From: Streptomyces sp. NRRL F-6676
GTDB taxonomy: Bacteria; Actinomycetota; Actinomycetes; Streptomycetales; Streptomycetaceae
Direction: 5' to 3'
Assembly (NCBI RefSeq): GCF_000725625.1
Contig: NZ_JOHS01000006.1
Location: forward strand, 1 to 64,000
DNA: 64,000 nucleotides
The translations under genes and the position numbers were made by a program. Shown piece after piece: positions 1 through 8,210 of the stretch; within the stretch, counting starts at the first letter, position 1, and each line of letters opens with the position of its first letter. A model generated the notes under the pieces. The model ran no database searches, was not told the origin of the DNA, and was given only the letters and a program-made list of their open reading frames with translations.

Positions 1-44
1 GGAGCCCCTTGAAGGGACGGGAAGGGTAGGGGCGGCGGGGGCGA

Positions 45-887
45 TCAACCCGCCCCGCCCCCACCCCCCGCACTCCAGTGGAACAACGCCATCCCCACAC
101 TGGTGGCGAGGTTGTAGCTCGACACCTGCGCCCGCATCGGCAACGCCACCAACCGGTCCGCCCGCCCCCGCACCTCCTCCGAGAGCCCGCTCCGCTCCGA
201 CCCGAACACCAGCAACGCGTCGTCCGGAACCCGCAGCCTCCGAATGTCCTCCCCCTCCGGGTCCAGCGCCCACACCGGCCCCTCGGGCAACTCCTCGACG
301 TCCACCCGCTCCACCGCCGTCGCGAAGTGCAGCCCCGCCCCGCCCCGCACCACCGCCGGATGCCAGGGATCGAGCGTGCCGGTCGTGACGACACCCGTCG
401 CCCCGAACCCCGCCGCGAGCCGGATGACGGCACCGGCGTTCCCCAGGTTGCGCGGATTGTCGAGCACGACGACCGGCGCACGCCGCGGCGCGTGCGCCAG
501 CGCCCGCAGGTTCGCCTCCCGCGCCGGCCGCTCCGCGAGGGCGGCCACCCCCGTGGGATGCGGCCGGGCGACGAGCGCCCGGTAGGCGGGCTCCGGGACC
601 TCGGTCAGCAGCGCCGCCAGCCCTTCCCGCACGTCCGGCGCCAGCTCGTCGGCGAGCGCGAGGGCCGCCGTCCGGTCGGCGGCGACCGCGACGGGCACGC
701 GGGCGCCGAAGCGCAGCGCGTGCTTGAGCGCGTGGAAGCCGTCGAGCAGCACGGCCCCGTCGGCACGACGGCGCCACAGCCGCACAGCGGCCTCAGCCCC
801 GGACGACGGACCCGCCGCCCCGGAGCCGGAGGACGAGGCAGCCGCCCCGGAACCGGACAACGAGGCCGCCGCCTCGGGATCGTTCAT
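45..887 (-). CDS. SpoU/TrmH-family RNA 2'-O-methyltransferase
   Basis: Predicted SAM-dependent 2'-O-ribose methyltransferase acting on rRNA or tRNA. The 280-residue protein starts with a low-complexity Ala/Ser/Gly segment (residues 6-34), followed by a substrate-binding part and a C-terminal SPOUT knot domain. The three SpoU motifs are visible: NPRNLGN near 144-150, LLVFGSERSGLS near 225-236 and PMRAQVSSYNLATS near 250-263. The start is the ATG at 885-887, which overlaps the stop of the upstream HTTM gene by four bases (ATGA), implying translational coupling. An upstream in-frame extension would run through the HTTM gene and is rejected. The family is clear; the target nucleotide cannot be read from the sequence. 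Confidence 0.92.
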   Translation of the reverse strand: MNDPEAAASLSGSGAAASSSGSGAAGPSSGAEAAVRLWRRRADGAVLLDGFHALKHALRFGARVPVAVAADRTAALALADELAPDVREGLAALLTEVPEPAYRALVARPHPTGVAALAERPAREANLRALAHAPRRAPVVVLDNPRNLGNAGAVIRLAAGFGATGVVTTGTLDPWHPAVVRGGAGLHFATAVERVDVEELPEGPVWALDPEGEDIRRLRVPDDALLVFGSERSGLSEEVRGRADRLVALPMRAQVSSYNLATSVGMALFHWSAGGGGGAG

Positions 888-2200
888 GCCGTGAAGCCTA
901 CGTGCGACTCCGCGGCCGGCTCCTCCGTCCGCGGCCCCGGCACGACCGCTCCGTCCCGGGCGGTACGGCCGAGGCGGGCGGACACCGCCCGCCGCCCCCG
1001 CAGCGCCCACCCGCCGACGCGCCGCAGGAAGGACGTCGGCAGGAACACCGCGTCCGCGGCGATCATCGCCAGCGAGAAGAACGGCAGTCCGAGCAGCAGG
1101 GCAATCGCCGCGTGCTCGGTCATCATGACCACGAGCAGCGCGTTCTTGACCCGCCGGTTGAGCAGCGTGAACGGGAACGCCACCTGGACGATCACCGTGC
1201 CGTAGGTCACCAGCAGGACCATCACCCCGCCGGCGCCCAGCAGTTGGGAGAGCGCGGGCCAGGGGGAGAAGTAGTCCAGGTGGAGCGGGTAGTAGACGGC
1301 GGTGCCGTCCTGCCAGCGCGAGCCCTGGATCTTGTACCAGCCGGCCGTCGAGTAGATCAGGCACGCCTCCGCCATGACGACGAGCAGCGCGGCGTTGTGC
1401 GCGAGGTTGGCGACGACGTCCAGCAGGAGGCGCGGCTCGCCGCCCGGCGCCCGGCGCCCGGCGTACCACCACAGGCCCTGCACCGCCCACAGCCCCCAGA
1501 ACACGACCGCCCAGCCCGCGGTGAGCTCCCCCGCACCGCTCGCCACGGCCAGCGCGGCGCCCAGCACGGCCCACAGGGCGGGGCCGGCGCGGTCCGGCGC
1601 GGGAGCGGAGCCCCACGCGCGTGCGGCGCGGGCCCGCCGCTCCCGGCGCTCGTCCAGGGACCACACCTGGGCGCACCGCGTGAACACCAGGTAGATCGAC
1701 ATCAGATGGATGACGTTGTCGCCGCCGTCGCCCATGAAGACGCTGCGGTTCTGGAGCGACAGCACACCCACCATGAACAGCACGGACGCGGCACGGGTGC
1801 GCCAGCCCAGCAGCAGCGCGACGCTGGAGAGCACGGCCAGCGCGTAGACGAGTTCGAACCAGACCCGACTGTCGGACCACATCAGCACGGTGAAGGCGTG
1901 GTTCTCCGCGATCAGCCGCTCGGCCAGGTGCCAGCTCCACGGCCCGTCGGGCCCGTACAGCTCCGCGCGGTGCGGGAACTCGCGCACCAGGAACATCAGC
2001 CAGGTCAGGGAGAACCCGATCCGGACGACCGCGCTCTGGTACGGGCCGAGCGCGACCGCGGTGGCCCGGGTGATCCCGCGCGCGAGGGAGGCGGAGAGGC
2101 GGCGCGGAGGGGTGAGGTCGGGAGCGGCGGGAGCGGGAGCGGCAGGGGCGGGGGCGGGAGCGTCGTTCGCGCTCCTGTCGGCCCCGTCCTCGCGGTGCAT
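884..2200 (-). CDS. HTTM domain integral membrane protein
   Basis: Polytopic membrane protein of 438 residues matching the HTTM family, distantly related to vitamin-K-dependent gamma-carboxylase. After a Pro/Ala-rich cytoplasmic start it has several hydrophobic segments, with family-like stretches such as RIGFSLTWLMFLVREFPHR and FMGDGGDNVIHLMSIYL. I chose the ATG at 2198-2200 because GAGGGA lies about ten bases upstream; a longer start at 2263 would run further into the DUF5819 gene. The stop overlaps the methyltransferase start by four bases. The partner DUF5819 gene lies just upstream, a common pairing in Streptomyces. Biochemical activity is unknown. Confidence 0.88.
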   Translation of the reverse strand: MHREDGADRSANDAPAPAPAAPAPAAPDLTPPRRLSASLARGITRATAVALGPYQSAVVRIGFSLTWLMFLVREFPHRAELYGPDGPWSWHLAERLIAENHAFTVLMWSDSRVWFELVYALAVLSSVALLLGWRTRAASVLFMVGVLSLQNRSVFMGDGGDNVIHLMSIYLVFTRCAQVWSLDERRERRARAARAWGSAPAPDRAGPALWAVLGAALAVASGAGELTAGWAVVFWGLWAVQGLWWYAGRRAPGGEPRLLLDVVANLAHNAALLVVMAEACLIYSTAGWYKIQGSRWQDGTAVYYPLHLDYFSPWPALSQLLGAGGVMVLLVTYGTVIVQVAFPFTLLNRRVKNALLVVMMTEHAAIALLLGLPFFSLAMIAADAVFLPTSFLRRVGGWALRGRRAVSARLGRTARDGAVVPGPRTEEPAAESHVGFTA

Positions 2201-2214
2201 GTCGTCGTGGTCCC

Positions 2215-2931
2215 TCACGCGTCCGTCCCCGTCCCGTCGTCGTTCTTCGACAGCGTCCACCACGGGAGCACCCGGTAGACCGGCTTGTCGGAGACCTTCT
2301 CCCCGCTCCAGTCGGGCGGCTGGACGTTGGTCGTGCTGGACCGCAGCTGGACCCGGGTCACGGTGTTCTCGCGGACGTCCGCCGACAGCCGGTCCAGGCG
2401 GCGCGCGACGATACGGCGCAGATAGCTCTCGGAGAGGTCACCGCGCGTGCCGGACGGGCGGCCCGCGTTGTCGTGCGAGGAGACGTAGAAGTCCCAGGCC
2501 CGGCGCAGCTCGTTCTGCTGGGTGTGGCTCGGCAGCGGATTGTGCAGGATGTCCGCCCCGTCGAGCGCGGACAGGTCGTACCAGCCGGTGGTGCGCACGG
2601 CACCGCCGTCGGTGCGGAGGTCGGCGCGGACCTGGACGTCGATGTTCTGCTGCAACGGGTTGGGCGCGAACAGCTTCCAGTTCTGCTCGAACTCGGGGTA
2701 GATCCAGTCGTCGACGGCCTGGCCATGCTGCTTGGTGAGCGCGTTGGCGGGCGCGACGTGCAGGAACACCATGCCCAGGTGCACGAGCGTGCCCACCGCG
2801 ACGACGGCGAGCGCGAGCGCGGCGGCTATCTGGTAGCGCGGCGACAGCGCGGTGATCCCGGCGGGGGCGCGGTCGGGGGGCGGGGCGTCCTCCGCCACGG
2901 TCGGTGCCCCGCCCTCGTCGTACCTGTCCAT
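2215..2931 (-). CDS. DUF5819 family membrane-anchored protein
   Basis: A 238-residue protein with one N-terminal membrane segment (about residues 34-57), then an extracytoplasmic domain containing the family-type stretch FEQNWKLFAPNPLQQN near residue 80. It matches DUF5819, whose function is not established. Its stop lies about 15 bases upstream of the HTTM start, so the two are almost certainly one operon and may form one membrane complex. The first ATG is used. Confidence 0.85.
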   Translation of the reverse strand: MDRYDEGGAPTVAEDAPPPDRAPAGITALSPRYQIAAALALAVVAVGTLVHLGMVFLHVAPANALTKQHGQAVDDWIYPEFEQNWKLFAPNPLQQNIDVQVRADLRTDGGAVRTTGWYDLSALDGADILHNPLPSHTQQNELRRAWDFYVSSHDNAGRPSGTRGDLSESYLRRIVARRLDRLSADVRENTVTRVQLRSSTTNVQPPDWSGEKVSDKPVYRVLPWWTLSKNDDGTGTDA

Positions 2932-3045
2932 TCCGCCCCGTCTCCCCAGCAGTCGTCCCGGTCACCGCGCGGTCGTGCGCACCGGAACGGTACTCAGCCC
3001 CACACGTCCCGCACAGCTCCGGGCACGACCGTGACCGTCGTCCTG

Positions 3046-3393
3046 CTAGAGCACGAACCCCGGCTCGCCCTTGTCGTCCACGACCGGGCGGCCCCCCGCC
3101 GCCCACGCCTGCATGCCGCCGTCGACGTTCACCGCGTCGACGCCCTGCTGCGCGAGGTACATGGTGACCTGGGCCGAACGCCCGCCCGAGCGGCAGATCA
3201 CATGGATCCGGCCGTCCTGCGGGGCGGCCTCGGTCAGTTCGCCGTAGCGGGCCACGAAGTCACTGAGGGGGATGTGCAGCGCCCCGGCGGCATGGCCCGC
3301 CTGCCACTCGTCGTCCTCGCGGACGTCCAGCAGGAAGTCGTCGTCCTTGAGGTCCGCGACCTCGACCGTGGGTACACCAGCTCCGAAAGGCAT
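3046..3393 (-). CDS. Rhodanese-like domain protein
   Basis: Single-domain rhodanese of 115 residues, a possible sulfur carrier or thiosulfate sulfurtransferase. The active-site loop is CRSGGRS with the nucleophilic Cys at residue 67, preceded by the usual LLDVRE and GHAAGALHIPL motifs, so catalysis looks intact. It is cytoplasmic, with no signal peptide. It sits alone between two leftward genes, and nothing nearby identifies a sulfur acceptor. Confidence 0.92.
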   Translation of the reverse strand: MPFGAGVPTVEVADLKDDDFLLDVREDDEWQAGHAAGALHIPLSDFVARYGELTEAAPQDGRIHVICRSGGRSAQVTMYLAQQGVDAVNVDGGMQAWAAGGRPVVDDKGEPGFVL

Positions 3394-3479
3394 GGCCCCG
3401 ACGCTACCGGACCGGGCCCCCGGGCGTGCGCCGTCCCCGAAGGGGCCGCGGGGGAGCCCCGTAAGGGGCCCGTGCGCGC

Positions 3480-4313
3480 TCAGTCGCGCCAGCGGGCCAG
3501 TTCGGCCTCGCGCTCGGCGACCTGGGCCAGGAGCTGCTCGGCGACCTCGTCCAGGAGGCGGTCGGGGTCGTCGGGCGCGATCTTCAGCATCGACCCGATC
3601 GCGCTCTCCTCCAGCTCACGGGCGACCACCGTGAGCAGTTCCTTGCGCCGGGCGAGCCATTCGAGGCGGGCGTACAGCTCCTCGCTGCGGCTCGGTCCGC
3701 GCTCCTCGGGGGCCGGGCCCGCGGCCCACTCCTCGGCGAGTTCGCGCAGCTGTGCCTCGTCGCCGCGGGCGTACGCGGCGTTGACCCGGGTGAGGAACTC
3801 CTCGCGGCGCTTGCGCTCGTCCTCGTCCTGGGCGAGGTCGGGGTGGGCCCGGCGGGCGAGTTCGCGGTACCGCTTGCGGGCCTCGTCGCTGGGGCGGACC
3901 CGCTCGGGCGGGCGTACGGGCTGGTCGGTGAGCATCGCGGCGGCCTCGGGGAAGAGGCCGTTCTCGTCCATCCAGCCGTGGAAGAGCTCCTCGACGCCGG
4001 GCATGGGCATGACGCGGGCGCGGGCCTCGTCGGCGGCGCGGCGGTCCTCGGGGTCGCCGGTGCGGGCCGCCTTGGCCTCGGCGATCTCGGCGTCGAGTTC
4101 GTCGAGGCGGGTGTACATCGGGCCGAGCTTCTGGTGGTGCAGGCGGGAGAAGTTCTCGACCTCGATACGGAAGGTGTCGACGGCGATCTCGAACTCGATC
4201 AGGGCGTCTTCGGCGGCCCTGACGGCCTGCTCGAGCCGGTCCTCCGGGCGCGGTTCGGACGAACCGTCCGCCGACGGTTCGGGTGCGGTGGGCTCGGCTT
4301 CGGGCGTCGTCAC
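3480..4313 (-). CDS. J-domain-like coiled-coil protein
   Basis: A 277-residue soluble protein. Residues 25-95 are helical and charged, and a J-domain-like segment follows with the diagnostic HPD at 157-159 inside KRYRELARRAHPDLAQDEDE. The C terminus is another long charged helix ending in REAELARWRD. J domains stimulate DnaK-type ATPases; here the HPD segment is internal and there is no zinc finger or G/F region, so it is not DnaJ itself. The start is the GTG at 4311-4313, because upstream codons run into repetitive intergenic DNA. The ribosome binding site is weak, so the start is moderately sure. Confidence 0.75.
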   Translation of the reverse strand: MTTPEAEPTAPEPSADGSSEPRPEDRLEQAVRAAEDALIEFEIAVDTFRIEVENFSRLHHQKLGPMYTRLDELDAEIAEAKAARTGDPEDRRAADEARARVMPMPGVEELFHGWMDENGLFPEAAAMLTDQPVRPPERVRPSDEARKRYRELARRAHPDLAQDEDERKRREEFLTRVNAAYARGDEAQLRELAEEWAAGPAPEERGPSRSEELYARLEWLARRKELLTVVARELEESAIGSMLKIAPDDPDRLLDEVAEQLLAQVAEREAELARWRD

Positions 4314-4359
4314 CCACCCAGCGTAAGACACGCCCGTCCCCGGCCCACCAAAAGATGCG

Positions 4360-4516
4360 CGCCCCTTCCCCAACAGGGGGCGCCCCCAATCTTTCAGGGG
4401 CGCGGGGAACTGCGCGACAAGCCACGACGCGCCCGCACTCGCCAACGGACCCGATCCCCCGCCCCATGACGCGTTCCGGGGCGCAGCCCCGAACCGGCGG
4501 CGAGGGGCGCAGCCCC
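4360..4516. repeat. Dispersed Streptomyces intergenic repeat with GGGGCGCAGCCCC hairpins
   Basis: The gap between the DUF2252 stop and the J-domain gene holds a GC-rich block with AGGGGGCGCCCCC, GGGGCGCGGGGAACTGCGCG (4396-4415) and two hairpins with the pattern GGGGCGCAGCCCC. From general knowledge this family of intergenic sequence recurs many times in Streptomyces chromosomes. Its role is unknown; the small palindromes could act as terminators or RNA-processing sites for the leftward transcript. Confidence 0.6.
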
Positions 4517-4517
4517 C

Positions 4518-5969
4518 TCAGACGCCCGTCTCCGCCGGCACCCTGCCGGCGGCCACCGCCGCCACCAGCGCCGCATGGTCCCGCTCGACACCCTCCGCGT
4601 ACGCCACGGCGAACGCGGACAGCGCCTCGTCCAGTTCCGCGTTCTTGCCGCAGTAGCCGGCGATCAGCCGCGGGTCCGCGCTGTGGGCGTGGGCGCGGGC
4701 GAGGAGCGCGCCGGTCATCCGCCCGTAGTCGTCGATCTGGTCCGCGGCGAGCGCCGCGGGATCCACGCTGCCCTTGCGATTGCGGAACTGCCGCACCTGG
4801 AACGGCCGCCCGGCCACCGTCGTCCAGCCCAGCAGGATGTCGCTGACGACCTGCATCCGCTTCTGCCCGAGCACCACCCGCCGCCCCTCGTGCGGCACCT
4901 CCGGCACGGCGTGCCCCGCCGTCGCGAGGTGCGGCAGGAGCGCCGAGGGGCGCGCCTCCTTCACCTGGAGCACCAGCGGCTCGCCCCGGTGGTCGAGGAG
5001 CAGCACGACGTACGACCGCGTGCCCACACTGCCCGTGCCGACGACCCGGAACGCCACGTCGTGCACCGCGTACCGGGCGAGCAGCGGCAGCCGGTCCTCC
5101 GGCAGCGTCGTCAGGTACTCCGCCAGGGACGCCGCCACGGCCGCCGCCTCCGCGTCCGGCACCCGGCGCAGTACGGGCGGCGCCTCGGTGAAGCGCCGGC
5201 CGCCCGCCCCGTCGTCCTCCGTGGACTTCGCGGCGAACCGTCCGCTGGTGTTGGCGCGGGCCTTCGCCGAGACCCGCTCCAGGGTGCCGAGCAGGTCGTG
5301 CGCGTCGGAGTGGGAGACGAGTTCCTCGTCGGCGATGGCGTTCCAGGCGTCCAGCACCGGCAGTTTGGCCAGCAGCCGCATGGTGCGCCGGTAGGCGCCC
5401 GCCGCGTCCCGCGCGGCCGCGGCGCACGCGTCCTCGTCGGCGCCGGCCTCGCGTCCGGCCAGCACCAGCGAGGTGACGAGCCGCTTGAGGTCCCACTCCC
5501 AGGGGCCGAACACGGTCTCGTCGAAGTCGTTGAGGTCGATGACGAGGCCGCCGCGCGCGTCGGCGTACAGGCCGAAGTTGGCCGCGTGGGCGTCACCGCA
5601 GATCTGAGCGCCGATGCCGGTGGCGGGGGTGCGGGCGAGGTCGTACGCCATCAGGCCCGCCGAACCGCGCAGGAAGGCGAACGGCGACGCGGCCATCCGG
5701 CCGACCCGTAGCGGCGTGAGCTCGGCCAGCCGACCGCGCCCCGACTCCTCCACGGCGCTGACCGCGTCCGGCCGCTCCGGGGCGGGCGTGTACGCGGCGT
5801 GCGCCTCGCGGGGCACCCGGTGGCGCAGCGCCTTGCCCTCCTTCTTCGGCGACCCCGGCGCGGCCCGCACGGCGAAGCCCTCCACATGCGGAATCCGCAC
5901 CGCCTCCGCGCCCGCTTCCACTCCGGTACCAGTCACCCCGACCGCCTCCCCCACACCCGTGACGCCCAT
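4518..5969 (-). CDS. DUF2252 family protein
   Basis: A 483-residue protein of the DUF2252 family, whose fold resembles aminoglycoside phosphotransferases and small-molecule kinases. Recognisable blocks are FLRGSAGLMAYDL, QICGDAHAANFGLYA and VIDLNDFDETVFGPWEWDL, where the GDAHAANFG and DFDE motifs look like catalytic and metal-binding loops of that fold. No substrate is established. The start is the ATG at 5967-5969; the reading frame continues upstream through the tRNA-Leu gene, which cannot be coding. It appears monocistronic, downstream of the tRNA-Leu terminator. Confidence 0.88.
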   Translation of the reverse strand: MGVTGVGEAVGVTGTGVEAGAEAVRIPHVEGFAVRAAPGSPKKEGKALRHRVPREAHAAYTPAPERPDAVSAVEESGRGRLAELTPLRVGRMAASPFAFLRGSAGLMAYDLARTPATGIGAQICGDAHAANFGLYADARGGLVIDLNDFDETVFGPWEWDLKRLVTSLVLAGREAGADEDACAAAARDAAGAYRRTMRLLAKLPVLDAWNAIADEELVSHSDAHDLLGTLERVSAKARANTSGRFAAKSTEDDGAGGRRFTEAPPVLRRVPDAEAAAVAASLAEYLTTLPEDRLPLLARYAVHDVAFRVVGTGSVGTRSYVVLLLDHRGEPLVLQVKEARPSALLPHLATAGHAVPEVPHEGRRVVLGQKRMQVVSDILLGWTTVAGRPFQVRQFRNRKGSVDPAALAADQIDDYGRMTGALLARAHAHSADPRLIAGYCGKNAELDEALSAFAVAYAEGVERDHAALVAAVAAGRVPAETGV

Positions 5970-6066
5970 CGATTGCGGCACGACCGTACAACCGCGCTCA
6001 CCGCCCCCGACGCCCGCCCCGTGAGATACCTCACGACCGCCCCCGCGCAGGTCCCCGGAACGCGGA

Positions 6067-6097
6067 AAGTCCCCCAGGTCCGAGACCTGGGGGACTT
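6067..6097 (-). terminator. Perfect hairpin downstream of tRNA-Leu
   Basis: A perfect 14-bp inverted repeat (arms 6067-6080 and 6084-6097, loop CGA) starts six bases past the tRNA-Leu 3' end on the leftward strand. It probably ends tRNA transcription before the DUF2252 gene. Confidence 0.8.
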
Positions 6098-6102
6098 CCG
6101 TG

Positions 6103-6189
6103 TGGTGCGCGAGGGGGGAGTTGAACCCCCACGCCCTTGCGGGCACTGGAACCTGAATCCAGCGCGTCTGCCTATTCCGCCACCCGCGC
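6103..6189 (-). tRNA. tRNA-Leu (anticodon CAG)
   Basis: An 87-nt class II tRNA. The acceptor stem pairs GCGCGGG (6183-6189 on the other strand) with CTCGCGC. The anticodon loop reads TTCAGGT between CTGGA and TCCAG, giving CAG. A long variable arm (GTGCCCGCAAGGGCGT) and a T arm with GGTTCAACT follow. Discriminator A and CCA are encoded (6103-6106). Confidence 0.97.
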
Positions 6190-6734
6190 ATTGGGTGTGT
6201 CCTCGGGTTCCGGCCGTTTTTTCGCCGCCGTCGCCCTCCGACATGCAGAAGATTAGCACGCTGCACAGGGTGGGTTCATCTCGCTTTCCCGGGCCCGGGG
6301 ACCCCGCTCCCCGGCACGTCCGCCGCCCCTCGCAACACCCCCGGCGCCCCCTGCCCCGCCCCGCGCCGGCGCCCGTACCGGCCCCTTCCGTATCAACGCG
6401 CCTCCCGTCACGTATCAACCTCGTACCGGTCCCGCCCGTCTCCCCGGAAGCCGGGCGGGACGCACAGCCGGGTGCGGGACACTGGTCTCCGGCCGCCTCT
6501 ACGATCCCCCCTGCGGGACACCGTCCCGGGAGGAGTTCGAAGCGGGGCCGTACCGGGAATCCGGACCACCGGGAGCCGGGACGTTCCGACACCCTTCGAC
6601 CGGGCCGACAGGGGGAACCAGCCGATTTCCCGGCGCGTGGATACGATCAGTAAGCAGTACGAGCAACACGGGCGGCGCGAACCGCTCGGGCGGTACGAGA
6701 CAGGGCAGAGCGGCAACGACGGAGGAGGTGCCCC
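6190..6734. other. Intergenic region, divergent tRNA-Leu and fhaA promoters
   Basis: No plausible gene here; reading frames through it lack a ribosome binding site and family features. It must hold the promoters for leftward tRNA-Leu and the rightward fhaA operon. A direct repeat CGTATCAAC occurs at about 6389 and 6411. A TATA-like TACGAT near 6646 could be a -10 element for the operon, but no convincing -35 was placed. Confidence 0.5.
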
Positions 6735-7583
6735 ATGGGAGTCCTGAAGAAGTTCGAGCAGCGTCTCGAAGGTCTGGTCAACGGCACCTTCGCCAAGGTG
6801 TTCAAGTCGGAGGTCCAGCCGGTCGAGATCGCGGGCGCGCTGCAACGCGAGTGCGACAACAACGCGACCATCTGGAACCGCGACCGCACGGTCGTCCCCA
6901 ACGACTTCATCGTGGAGCTGAGCGCACCGGACTACGAGCGCCTCAGCCCCTACTCGGGCCAGCTCGGCGACGAGCTGGCCGGCATGGTCCGCGACTACGC
7001 CAAGCAGCAGCGCTACACCTTCATGGGCCCGATCAAGGTCCACCTGGAGAAGGCGGAGGACCTGGACACCGGTCTGTACCGGGTCCGCAGCCGCACCCTC
7101 GCCTCCTCCACCGACCAGCAGGCCCCGGGCGGCCGGCCCGCCCCGGCCGCACGCCCCGGCGCCGCCCCCGGCGGCTACGGCTACCCGCCGGCCGCCGCGC
7201 CCGCCGGAGCGCCCCCCATGCCGTCCGCGCCGCCGCCCGGCGGCCGTCCCGGCGCCGCGCCCTACGGCTCCCGGCCGCCGTCCGCCCCCGCGGGCGGCGG
7301 ACGCACCCGCCACTGGATCGAGATCAACGGCACCCGCCATCAGATCTCCCGCCCGACGCTGGTGCTGGGCCGCAGCACCGACGCCGACGTGCGGATCGAC
7401 GACCCCGGCGTCTCCCGCCGGCACTGCGAGATCCGGACCGGAACGCCCTCGACGATCCAGGATCTCGGGTCCACCAACGGCATCGTGGTGGACGGACAGC
7501 ACACCACCCGCGCTACGCTCCGCGACGGCTCGCGGATCGTCGTGGGCAGCACCACCATCATTTACCGGCAAGCCGAAGGGTGA
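6735..7583 (+). CDS. fhaA: FhaA: DUF3662 and FHA domain protein
   Basis: First gene of the cell-growth signalling operon. The 282-residue protein has an N-terminal DUF3662 domain (1 to about 118), a Pro/Gly/Ala linker (125-190) and a C-terminal FHA domain with the phosphothreonine-binding residues Arg213-Ser214, the SRRH motif (227-230) and STNG (246-249). In mycobacteria FhaA binds phosphorylated MviN (MurJ) pseudokinase domain and restrains peptidoglycan synthesis; by analogy it should read PknB phosphorylation. GGAGGAGGTG sits just before the ATG. The downstream gene follows after ten bases. Confidence 0.95.
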   Translation: MGVLKKFEQRLEGLVNGTFAKVFKSEVQPVEIAGALQRECDNNATIWNRDRTVVPNDFIVELSAPDYERLSPYSGQLGDELAGMVRDYAKQQRYTFMGPIKVHLEKAEDLDTGLYRVRSRTLASSTDQQAPGGRPAPAARPGAAPGGYGYPPAAAPAGAPPMPSAPPPGGRPGAAPYGSRPPSAPAGGGRTRHWIEINGTRHQISRPTLVLGRSTDADVRIDDPGVSRRHCEIRTGTPSTIQDLGSTNGIVVDGQHTTRATLRDGSRIVVGSTTIIYRQAEG

Positions 7584-7593
7584 AGCGGGGGCA

Positions 7594-8118
7594 ATGTCAG
7601 AGCTGACCCTCACGGTCATGCGGCTGGGTTTCCTGGCCGTACTGTGGCTGTTCGTGATCGTGGCCGTGCAGGTCATCCGCAGCGACCTGTTCGGTACGCG
7701 CGTCACCCAGCGGGGGTCGCGCCGGGAGGCCGGGCGCCAGCCGCAGCAGCAGGCCCAGCGCCAGGCGGCGGCTCCCCCGCCGCAGCGCCAGCAGTCCGGC
7801 GGCGGCGGCCGGCAGCGCCGCGGCGCCCCGACCAAGCTGGTCGTCTCCGAGGGCACCCTCACGGGCACCACGGTCGCGCTCCAGGGGCAGACCATCACGC
7901 TCGGCCGGGCACACGACTCCACGATCGTGCTGGACGACGACTACGCCTCCAGCCGGCACGCGAGGATCTATCCGGACCGGGACGGCCAGTGGATCGTCGA
8001 GGACCTGGGCTCCACCAACGGCACCTATCTCGACCGGACCCGGCTGACGACCCCCACACCGATTCCGCTGGGCGCGCCGATCCGCATCGGCAAGACCGTC
8101 ATCGAGCTGCGGAAGTAG
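7594..8118 (+). CDS. fhaB: FhaB/FipA-type membrane-anchored FHA protein
   Basis: A 174-residue protein with one N-terminal transmembrane segment (about 8-28), a Gln/Arg-rich linker and a C-terminal FHA domain (about 80-174). FHA signature residues are present: GRAHDS (104-109), SSRHARI (119-125) and STNGTY (140-145). The family is FhaB/FipA, which links Ser/Thr kinase signalling to septation in mycobacteria. It is co-transcribed between fhaA and the phosphatase. Confidence 0.93.
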   Translation: MSELTLTVMRLGFLAVLWLFVIVAVQVIRSDLFGTRVTQRGSRREAGRQPQQQAQRQAAAPPPQRQQSGGGGRQRRGAPTKLVVSEGTLTGTTVALQGQTITLGRAHDSTIVLDDDYASSRHARIYPDRDGQWIVEDLGSTNGTYLDRTRLTTPTPIPLGAPIRIGKTVIELRK

Positions 8119-8210
8119 TGCTACGTCATGAATGAGCGCGAGCGGAGCGAGCATGCGGCGGCGGGCCGCGAACCGGCCCCCGGCGCGCTCCCGACCGGAG
8201 GGTGGGCACA

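Noticed and set aside
902..2278. Long rightward open frames opposite the HTTM gene
   Set aside because: They are antisense shadows of high-GC codon bias, Arg/His/Pro-rich and without a ribosome binding site.
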